From assembly GCA_001794825.1 (NCBI GenBank), contig MGLK01000003.1, positions 276,663 to 319,504 on the forward strand: 42,842 nt of DNA. The letters are read 5' to 3'. Each line of letters starts with the position of its first letter. The first letter of the stretch is position 1. Position numbers and translations under genes: made by a program. The notes under the pieces are model-generated. The model made no database searches. It was not told the DNA's origin and saw only the letters and a list, made by a program, of their open reading frames with translations. The DNA comes from Caulobacterales bacterium RIFCSPHIGHO2_01_FULL_70_19. GTDB lineage: Bacteria; Pseudomonadota; Alphaproteobacteria; Caulobacterales; Caulobacteraceae. Below are positions 33,143-42,842 of this stretch, piece by piece.

Positions 33143-33202
33143 CTTTCGCCCCGCCGGACCCGCTAAACCATCCACCCCACGCCTCCACGCCGGATTCTTC
33201 CC

Positions 33203-34519
33203 ATGCGCCTGTCGCGCTATTTCCTGCCCACGCTCAAAGAGGCGCCCGCCGACGCCCAGATCGTCTCGCACCAGCTGATGCTGCGGGCCGGCCTGATCCG
33301 CCAGGAGGCCGCCGGCATCTACGCCTGGTTGCCGCTGGGTCTGCGGGTGCTGCGCCGGATCGAGCAGATCGTCCGCGAGGAGCAGGTGAGGGCGGGCGCC
33401 GTCGAGCTGCTGATGCCGACCCTGCAACTGGCCGACCTGTGGCGCGAGTCCGGCCGCTACGACGCCTACGGTCCCGAGATGCTGCGCATCACCGACCGCC
33501 ACGAGCGCGAGCTGCTGTACGGCCCGACCAACGAGGAGATGATCACCGACATCTTCCGGGCCTATGTGAAGAGCTACAAGGCGCTGCCGCTCAACCTCTT
33601 CCACATCCAGTGGAAGTTCCGCGACGAGCGCCGCCCGCGCTTCGGCGTCATGCGCGGCCGCGAGTTCCTGATGAAGGACGCCTACAGCTTCGACATCGAC
33701 GAGGCCTCGGCCCGCAGGGCCTACAACCGGATGTTCGTGGCCTATCTGAACACCTTCGCCCGCATGGGGCTGAAGGCGGTGCCGATGCGCGCCGACACCG
33801 GCCCGATCGGCGGCGATCTGAGCCACGAGTTCATCGTCCTGGCCGACACCGGCGAAAGCGCCGTGTTCTGCGACCGCAAGCTGGTCGAGATGCCGGCGCC
33901 GGGCGGCGACGTGGACTGGGACGACCTGCAGTCGATCGTGGACCAGCGGACCGCGCTGTACGCCGCCACCGAGGAGATGCACGACGCCGAGCGCTTCGAG
34001 GCGGAGACCGCCGAGGGCGACCGCCTCTCGGCCCGCGGGATCGAGGTCGGCCACATCTTCTACTTCGGGACCAAGTACTCGGCCCCGATGAAGGCCAATG
34101 TGCAGGGCCCGGACGGCAAGGACGCCCCGGTGCACATGGGCTCCTACGGGGTCGGCGTGTCGCGCCTTCTGGGGGCCATCATCGAGGCCAGCCATGACGA
34201 GGCCGGCATCGTCTGGCCCGACGCCGTGGCCCCGTTCGACGTGGTGGTCATCAACCTGCGCGCCAACGACGCCGCCGTCTCGGCCGCCTGCGAGCAGGCG
34301 GTCGCGAAGCTGGAGGGGCTCGGCAAGGAGGTCCTCTACGACGACACCGATGAACGCCCCGGCGGCAAGTTCGCCACCGCCGACCTGATCGGCGTGCCGT
34401 GGCAGCTGATCATCGGGCCGAAGGGCCTGGCCGAGGGCGTGGTCGAGCTGAAGCGCCGGGCTTCCGGCGAGAAGCTGTCCCTGCCGCTGGATGAGGCGAT
34501 CGCGAGGCTGACCGCATGA
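33203..34519 (+). CDS. proS: prolyl-tRNA synthetase, short alphaproteobacterial form
   Basis: Charges tRNA-Pro in the cytoplasm. The 438-residue protein is class II: motif 1 lies around [16 protein letters not shown], motif 2 is [20 protein letters not shown], and motif 3 is [17 protein letters not shown]. The C-terminal anticodon-binding domain spans about 345-438 ([20 protein letters not shown]). The YbaK editing insertion of the longer bacterial enzyme is absent, as in other alphaproteobacteria, so Ala-tRNA-Pro hydrolysis would need a separate factor. Its stop overlaps the lolC start by 4 bp (ATGA), placing proS and lolCD in one operon. Confidence 0.97.
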   Translation: MRLSRYFLPTLKEAPADAQIVSHQLMLRAGLIRQEAAGIYAWLPLGLRVLRRIEQIVREEQVRAGAVELLMPTLQLADLWRESGRYDAYGPEMLRITDRHERELLYGPTNEEMITDIFRAYVKSYKALPLNLFHIQWKFRDERRPRFGVMRGREFLMKDAYSFDIDEASARRAYNRMFVAYLNTFARMGLKAVPMRADTGPIGGDLSHEFIVLADTGESAVFCDRKLVEMPAPGGDVDWDDLQSIVDQRTALYAATEEMHDAERFEAETAEGDRLSARGIEVGHIFYFGTKYSAPMKANVQGPDGKDAPVHMGSYGVGVSRLLGAIIEASHDEAGIVWPDAVAPFDVVVINLRANDAAVSAACEQAVAKLEGLGKEVLYDDTDERPGGKFATADLIGVPWQLIIGPKGLAEGVVELKRRASGEKLSLPLDEAIARLTA

Positions 34520-35812
34520 CGGAAACCGGAGCGGCCATGAAGCCCGTCAAAGCCGCCGGCCCCTTCGCCGCCTGGGAGTTCGGACTGGCGTTCCGCTACC
34601 TCCGCGCCCGGCGCAAGGAGGGCGGCATCGCCCTGATCGCCATCATCTCCTACGTCGCCATCGCCCTGGCGGTCATGGCCCTGATCACCGTGATGAGCAT
34701 CATGGCCGGCTTCCGCAACGAGCTGCTCAGCCGCATGCTGTCGTTCAACGGCCACGTCTATGTACAGGGCCAGGTGCTGCTCTCGCCGGAGCGGGACGCC
34801 GCCGTGGCGCGGCTGGGCGAGGTGCCGGGCGTGGTCTCGGTCACCCCGCTGACCGAGGACCAGAGCCTCGTCCGCGCCGCCGGCCGCACGACCGGGGCCA
34901 TGGTCCGCGGCATCGCCCCGGACGACCTCGACTCCATGGCCTACGTCTACGCCAGCCTCGACGACCGGGCGAAGCGCAGCTTCGGGCAGGGGCCGTACGG
35001 CGGCGACGACCTGATCATCGGCAAGGCCCTCGCCGAAGGCATGGGCCTTCGCGTCGGGGATCCGATCACCCTCTATTCGCCGACCGGCGCCGACAGCGCC
35101 TTCGGCAACCTGGGCGGCCTCGAGAAGACCTACCGCGTCGGCGGCGTGTTCAGCTCGGGCGCCGCCGACTTTGACCAGGCCTACATCTTCATGCCGCTGG
35201 AGCAGGCCCAGCTGTTCTTCGGCAAGGAGGGCGTCTGGGACGTGGTCGAGATCAAGGTGCGCGAGCCCGACCGGGTCGGCGACTTGCTCCAGCCCCTGCG
35301 CGACGCCGCCGGGCCCGGGGCGCTGGTCAGCGACTGGCGCGACCGCCTCGCCGCCTTCTGGGGCGCGCTCAAGGTCGAGCGTGTGGCGATGAGCATCATC
35401 CTCGGTCTGGTCGTCGCCATCGCCGCGCTCAACATCATCTCCGGCATCGTCATGCTGGTGAAGAACAAGACCCGCGACATCGCCATCCTGCGCACGGTCG
35501 GGGCCAGCCAAGGCTCGATGTTGCGCATCTTCTTCATCGCCGGCGCGACCATCGGCGTGCTCGGCACGATCACCGGCCTGCTGCTCGGCCTTCTGTTCTG
35601 CCTCAACATCGGCGCCATCCAGCACTTCCTCGAGGCGCTGCTGGGCGTCCAGCTGTTCAACGCCGACGTCTACATGCTCGACTCCATACCCGCCGAGGTC
35701 GACCCGCTCGACGTCTTCTGGGTCACGGTCTGGTCCTTCTTCATGAGCTGCGTCGCCGGCCTGATCCCCTCGTGGCAGGCGGCGCGGCTCGATCCGGTGG
35801 AGGCGCTCCGCT

Positions 35813-35820
<8 letters not shown>
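34516..35820 (+). CDS. lolC: lipoprotein-releasing ABC transporter permease LolC/LolE
   Basis: Inner-membrane subunit of the LolCDE machine that extracts outer-membrane lipoproteins. The 434-residue protein has four membrane helices: one after [20 protein letters not shown], then a large periplasmic domain (about 70-290), and three near 290-315, 335-365 and 385-415. [15 protein letters not shown] and [20 protein letters not shown] are family signatures, the latter a coupling helix contacting LolD. Only one permease gene is present, so it probably forms a homodimer (LolF-like) as in other alphaproteobacteria. It overlaps proS and lolD. It would also serve export of the lipoproteins coded here. 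Confidence 0.95.
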
Positions 35821-36520
<700 letters not shown>

Positions 36521-36526
36521 CCGGAT

Positions 36527-36542
36527 GGCGGGGTATCCCGCC
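36527..36542 (+). terminator. hairpin after lolD
   Basis: GGCGGG-GTAT-CCCGCC is a 6-bp perfect stem 6 bp beyond the lolD stop. No U-run follows, so termination here is uncertain. Confidence 0.35.
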
Positions 36543-36613
36543 CGACGTCGACCGGCGCCGACGCCCCGCCGACCGCGCGGTCGACCGGGCGCCCGTTCGG
36601 CAGGGGCCGGCCG

Positions 36614-36730
36614 CTACTTCCGGGCTGGAGGCGTGGTGAAAGGCGACGAGCCGACGGTGATCGCCGGCTTGGGCTTTTCGGCCTTCGGTTTGCGGGCTTC
36701 CTTGTTGCTGCGCATCTGACCCTTGGCCAT
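36614..36730 (-). CDS. 38-residue basic protein of unknown function
   Basis: A micro-gene supported by its ribosome site and composition. GAGGAGAG lies 5 bp before the ATG at 36730. The product begins MAKGQMRSNKEARKPKAEKP and ends in TVGSSPFTTPPARK: it is strongly basic, Lys/Arg/Pro-rich, and probably disordered, with no membrane segment. I believe similar short MAKGQ-type proteins exist in proteobacteria, annotated as hypothetical; no function is known to me. It is divergent from the SidA-like gene; the two share about 150 bp of upstream DNA, so the LexA boxes could affect both. It is convergent with lolD. Confidence 0.65.
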   Translation of the reverse strand: MAKGQMRSNKEARKPKAEKPKPAITVGSSPFTTPPARK

Positions 36731-36819
36731 GGCGCTCTCCTCGAGACGCCGGTCGCCGGAACGGCGACATCGAAGACGTCGCGGCCACCCTACACCTTTC
36801 GTCCGCCGGGCGCGCGCTC

Positions 36820-36848
36820 TTGACGAGAACACAACAGGAACATAGAAC
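36820..36848 (+). promoter_or_regulatory. sigma-70 promoter of the SidA-like gene
   Basis: TTGACG (36820-36825), a 17-bp spacer and TAGAAC (36843-36848). CATAGAAC fits the Caulobacter -10 form GCTANAWC at its last six positions. The transcription start should be near 36854, giving a leader of about 26 nt with GGGAG before the ATG at 36880. Confidence 0.65.
36827..36841. promoter_or_regulatory. LexA (SOS) box 1
   Basis: GAAC-ACAACAG-GAAC, an exact match to the direct-repeat LexA operator of alphaproteobacteria. It lies between the -35 and -10 hexamers. Confidence 0.85.
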
Positions 36849-36859
36849 ATACCCGGAAC
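36845..36859. promoter_or_regulatory. LexA (SOS) box 2
   Basis: GAAC-ATACCCG-GAAC, a second exact match, starting 18 bp after the first and covering the -10 hexamer and the predicted start. Tandem boxes imply tight repression. Confidence 0.85.
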
Positions 36860-36879
36860 ATGCAACCGGGAGCACCGTC

Positions 36880-36975
36880 ATGGCGCGTTGGATGAGGGAT
36901 CTGCTGTCGCTGGCTTCGTGCGGCGGGGTGGTCTGGGTCATGTGGCAGGCGGCGCTGACGCTGCCGGCGGCCTGA
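36880..36975 (+). CDS. sidA: SidA-like SOS-induced cell-division inhibitor (31 residues)
   Basis: A micro-gene too short for routine gene finding. GGGAG lies about 7 bp before the ATG and TGA ends at 36975. The product starts MARWMRDLLSLASCGG and continues VVWVMWQAALTLPAA: a short basic N-terminus and one membrane helix, ending just outside. In Caulobacter crescentus SidA is a 29-residue, LexA-controlled inner-membrane peptide that blocks division through the FtsW/FtsN complex. Size, topology and the two tandem LexA boxes make this the likely counterpart. I cannot align it to SidA from memory, so orthology is inferred. It lies 174 bp upstream of dnaE on the same strand. Confidence 0.7.
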   Translation: MARWMRDLLSLASCGGVVWVMWQAALTLPAA

Positions 36976-37149
36976 CGGTCGGCGGATCTGGCGAAGTTGG
37001 CGGTTCGACGCCTTGAACTCGCTTCAGATCGCCGTCCTTCACCGGGATGCAGACTTGTCCACGCCCGATCGCGGTCATCCCCGGCTGAACCCGCCCTCCC
37101 GCCTGTCCAGCGAATCGTCGCGGGGCGATAGGGTGGGGGAGGCCGGGGC

Positions 37150-40613
<3,464 letters not shown>

Positions 40614-40614
<1 letters not shown>

Positions 40615-40970
40615 TGACCGATGTTCAGACCCACACCGGCTCCTGCCACTGCGGCGCGGTGGCCTTCGAGGTCGAGATGAGCCTCGACGGCCTGATCGAG
40701 TGCAACTGCTCGCACTGCCACCGCAAGGGCTTCGTGCTCGGCTTCGTCAGCCCCGACGCCTTCCGCCTGACCGCCGACGGTCCGCAGACGGAATACCGCT
40801 TTGGCAGCCACAAGATCGGCCACCGCTTCTGCCAGACCTGCGGCGTGCAGAGCTTCGCACAGGGCGAGGCGCCGGACGGTCGCCCGATGGTCGCCGTCAA
40901 TGTCCGCACCCTGACCGACGTCGAGCCGTTCAGCTGGACCGCGACGCGGGTGGACGGGCGCAGCTTCTAG
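40614..40970 (+). CDS. GFA (glutathione-dependent formaldehyde-activating-like) family zinc protein
   Basis: Small soluble protein of 118 residues with the GFA/Mss4-like fold. Zinc-binding Cys are seen in SCHCGAVAFEV, CNCSHCHRKG and CQTCGVQSF. The motif spacing is as in the family. Most GFA proteins are not true formaldehyde enzymes, so the role is unassigned. The ATG shares a base with the dnaE stop (TGATG), suggesting co-translation with dnaE. Its TAG stop shares CTAG with the opposing TrmH-family gene, so the two genes abut without a spacer. Confidence 0.93.
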
Positions 40971-41764
40971 GCCGCGTCGGTCACCGCATAGACCATGATG
41001 CCGGTGGCGATCGCGAGGTTGAGGCTGTCGGCCCGGCCACGCATCGGGATCTTCACATTGACGTCGCAGGCGGCCGCCAGCTCGTCGGTGAGCCCCGCCT
41101 GTTCGTTGCCCATCACGATCAGCGCCGGGTGCTGGATCGAGGCGTCGCGATAGCCGTGCGTGGCGTCCAGCCGGGTGCCGATCACGCTGCCCGGCCAGCC
41201 CTGCCGCCAGGCCAGGAACTCCGTCTGCGAGGCTCTGGCGATCGCAACGGCGAAGACCGAGCCCATGGTCGCCCGCACCGCCTCGACGGAGTAGGGATCG
41301 ACGCAGTCGCCGATCAGGATCACACCGCCGCAGCCGGCCGCGTCCGCCGTGCGGATGATGGTGCCGAGGTTGCCCGGGTCGCGGACCTGCTCCAGCGCCA
41401 CCCAGCAGGGCGCCGAGGCCGGCTCGATGGCCGACAGCGGCGTGTAGACCTGCTCGAACACGCCCAGCACCGTCTGCGGATTCTCGCGCCGGCTGATCTT
41501 TTCGAGGATGGCGCGGGTGACCACCACCACCTCGCCTCCGGCCGCCCGGGTCTCCGCCCTGGCCCGCTCCAGCAGCGGATGCGGCCGCGCCTCCTCACCG
41601 ACCAGCAGCAGCCGCGGCGCCCGGCCCTGGTCCAGCGCCTCGCCGATGAACTTCAGCCCCTCGGCGAGGAAGCGGCCCGTCGCCTCGCGTTCCTTGCGCA
41701 TGTGCAGGGCGCGCACGGCCTTGACCGTGTCGTTCGTCAGCGAGGTGATCAGCCGGTCCGCCAT
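40967..41764 (-). CDS. TrmH/SpoU-family RNA 2'-O-ribose methyltransferase
   Basis: SPOUT-class methyltransferase of 265 residues, likely acting on rRNA or tRNA. An N-terminal substrate-binding domain (NDTVKAVRALHMRKEREATG, FLAEGLKFIGEAL) precedes the knotted domain. The three SpoU motifs are visible: VRDPGNLGTIIRTADAAG, ALIVMGNEQAGLTDELA and IPMRGRADSLNLAIATGI. RlmB-like and YsgA-like members cannot be told apart here. It begins one base inside the stop of the upstream methyltransferase (TGATG), so both are in one operon. Confidence 0.94.
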   Translation of the reverse strand: MADRLITSLTNDTVKAVRALHMRKEREATGRFLAEGLKFIGEALDQGRAPRLLLVGEEARPHPLLERARAETRAAGGEVVVVTRAILEKISRRENPQTVLGVFEQVYTPLSAIEPASAPCWVALEQVRDPGNLGTIIRTADAAGCGGVILIGDCVDPYSVEAVRATMGSVFAVAIARASQTEFLAWRQGWPGSVIGTRLDATHGYRDASIQHPALIVMGNEQAGLTDELAAACDVNVKIPMRGRADSLNLAIATGIMVYAVTDAA

Positions 41765-42654
41765 CAGGCGCTCCACCGGGCGAAGAAGCTCAGGCCGATG
41801 GCCCGCCCCTGGGCGCCGTCCTCCGCCAGGGCCAGTTCGCCCCAGTCGATGGTCCCGCCGCGATCCGCCGTCGCCTCCGCCGTCAGGTGCGCCAGCGACA
41901 GGCCCGAGATTCGGGCCGCGTAGGCATTGAGCAGCAGGAAGGAGGCGTCGTCCGCCAGAAGGGCGGCGCAGTCCTTCAGCAGGCCGGGCAGGTCCTCGAA
42001 CAGCCGCCACACCTCGCCCGTCGGGCCGCGCCCGTACTTGGGCGGGTCGAGGACGATCCCGTGGTACTTCGACCCGCGCCGCACCTCGCGCGCCACGTAC
42101 TTGCGCGCGTCCTCGACGATCCAGCGGACCGGCCGGTCGGCCAGGCCGGACTGCTCGGCGTTCTCCCGCGCATAGCCGACCGACTTCTTCGAGGCGTCGA
42201 CGTGGGTGACCTCCGCCCCCGCCGCGGCGCAGGCCAGGCTGGCCACGCCGGTGTAGCCGAACAGGTTCAGCACCCTGGGCCGCTGCAGATTCCGCACCCT
42301 CCCGTCCAGCCATTCCCAGTTGGCCGCCTGCTCGGGGAAGAAGGCGAGGTGCCGGAAAGGCGTGAACCGGCCGGTGAACCGCACCTCGCGCCACGCCAGC
42401 GGGAAGGTGTCGATCGGCTTCCCGGCGAAGCGCCACCGGCCCGCCTCGTCCTCGTCCGTCGGGTCGAACACCGCATCGGCGCGCTCGAAGGCCCCGGGGT
42501 CGCGCGGACTCCAGAAGCACTGCGGCTCGGGCCGCACCACGGTGAAGCGGCCGTAGCGCTCCAGCTTGCGGCCGTGGCCGCTGTCCAGCAGGGCGTAGTC
42601 GGCCCAGCCGCGGGTGACGAGGGTCTCAGGCGACGGGTTCAGGCGCGGCGACAT
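41764..42654 (-). CDS. class I SAM-dependent RNA methyltransferase, RlmI-like without PUA domain
   Basis: Protein of 296 residues. After an N-terminal beta-rich part (YALLDSGHGRKLERYGRFTV), the Rossmann domain has motif I VLNLFGYTGVASLACAAAGA, HVDASKKSVGYAREN and motif IV IVLDPPKYGRG. These are features of the RlmI/RlmK C-terminal family, which makes 5-methylcytosine or 7-methylguanosine in 23S rRNA. The PUA domain of RlmI is missing and the typical catalytic Cys after motif IV is not seen, so the target is open. It is followed by the TrmH-family gene, one base overlapping, and overlaps the upstream glycosyltransferase gene by 29 bp if the ATG at 42654 is right. Confidence 0.9.
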   Translation of the reverse strand: MSPRLNPSPETLVTRGWADYALLDSGHGRKLERYGRFTVVRPEPQCFWSPRDPGAFERADAVFDPTDEDEAGRWRFAGKPIDTFPLAWREVRFTGRFTPFRHLAFFPEQAANWEWLDGRVRNLQRPRVLNLFGYTGVASLACAAAGAEVTHVDASKKSVGYARENAEQSGLADRPVRWIVEDARKYVAREVRRGSKYHGIVLDPPKYGRGPTGEVWRLFEDLPGLLKDCAALLADDASFLLLNAYAARISGLSLAHLTAEATADRGGTIDWGELALAEDGAQGRAIGLSFFARWSA

Positions 42655-42842
42655 GGGCCGCTGATAGGCGCTGGGGGCCCGCCTCGTCCAGCGCGCCGTC
42701 GACCGTCGCCGCCGGGGCCGGGGCGTCGGGCCGGTGCCGCGTCTTGTCCCAGGCGAAGGGCTCGCGCACGAGCCGCCACGCGGCGTGGGCGAAGGCGAGG
42801 CTGAGCAGGCTCCAGTAGGCGGGCGCGACCAGCATGTCCCTG
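42626..42842 (-). CDS. probable glycosyltransferase, C-terminal end (partial)
   Basis: Reading frame open to the right edge of the window. The 72 visible residues include a hydrophobic segment (MLVAPAYWSLLSLAFAHAAW) and REPFAWDKTRH, which resembles the P-F-x-W-x-K-T-x-H end of membrane-bound family 2 glycosyltransferases. A Pro/Ala-rich tail follows. The catalytic domain lies outside the window, so the call rests on this short end alone. It is upstream of the RlmI-like gene on the same strand and overlaps its start. Confidence 0.6.
   Translation of the reverse strand, partial: RDMLVAPAYWSLLSLAFAHAAWRLVREPFAWDKTRHRPDAPAPAATVDGALDEAGPQRLSAAHVAAPEPVA

Noticed and set aside
37003..37018. GTTC-N8-GAAC upstream of dnaE, considered as a LexA box
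   Set aside because: Inverted orientation and wrong spacing, so it is not counted as SOS control of dnaE itself.

Overview
This is a GC-rich (about 70%) chromosomal window from an alphaproteobacterium, most probably a member of the Caulobacterales such as Brevundimonas or a close relative. The order-level assignment rests on direct-repeat LexA boxes (GAAC-N7-GAAC), a short ProRS without the YbaK insertion, abundant TonB-dependent transport, and a SidA-like SOS micro-gene just upstream of the replicative polymerase gene dnaE. The genus is a guess. No transposase, integrase, phage gene or CRISPR array was seen.

Layout. (a) 1-1535: the end of a SnoaL/NTF2-like gene, a radical SAM protein of the PA0069 / spore-photoproduct-lyase-like type behind a LexA box, a small hairpin repeat, and tRNA-Leu(UAG). 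(b) 1629-17137: a secretion module. A complete leftward gspC-D-E-F-G-H-I-J-K-L-M type II secretion operon with overlapping genes lies downstream of a leftward pair encoding a beta-helix surface-type lipoprotein and a TonB-dependent receptor. A divergent short prepilin peptidase (GspO) completes the machine. The intergenic region between the lipoprotein and gspO genes carries four GTGA motifs spaced exactly 22 bp apart, and a 12-mer from this array recurs upstream of gspC. (c) 17233-25409: an XRE regulator, an APC-type amino acid permease, HrpB helicase, an M23 peptidase lipoprotein with an unknown exported partner, a ChrA-type chromate transporter and an exported orphan. (d) 25606-30239: rpsB-tsf with two strong hairpins between them, a blaI / M56-peptidase pair in which the peptidase ends in a TonB-like domain, and a polytopic membrane protein. 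(e) 30322-36520: an M28 peptidase, methylmalonyl-CoA epimerase with two small DUF genes, a CTAG-rich inverted repeat, then the proS-lolC-lolD operon. (f) 36614-40970: a 38-residue basic protein, a divergent 31-residue membrane protein under a promoter overlapped by two tandem LexA boxes (SidA candidate), dnaE1 and a GFA-family gene. (g) 40967-42842: leftward TrmH/SPOUT and RlmI-like RNA methyltransferases and the C-terminus of a probable glycosyltransferase.

How the genes work together. GspO should process the five pseudopilins for the type II machine. The lipoprotein is a plausible dedicated substrate or surface partner, and the receptor a plausible importer of what the secreted proteins release. 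The shared promoter motif suggests joint control; phosphate/PhoB is one possibility, unproven. The DNA-damage theme (LexA boxes at the radical SAM gene and at the SidA-like gene beside dnaE) is the second coherent story. Ribosome, tRNA synthetase, Lol and RNA-modification genes are ordinary housekeeping background.
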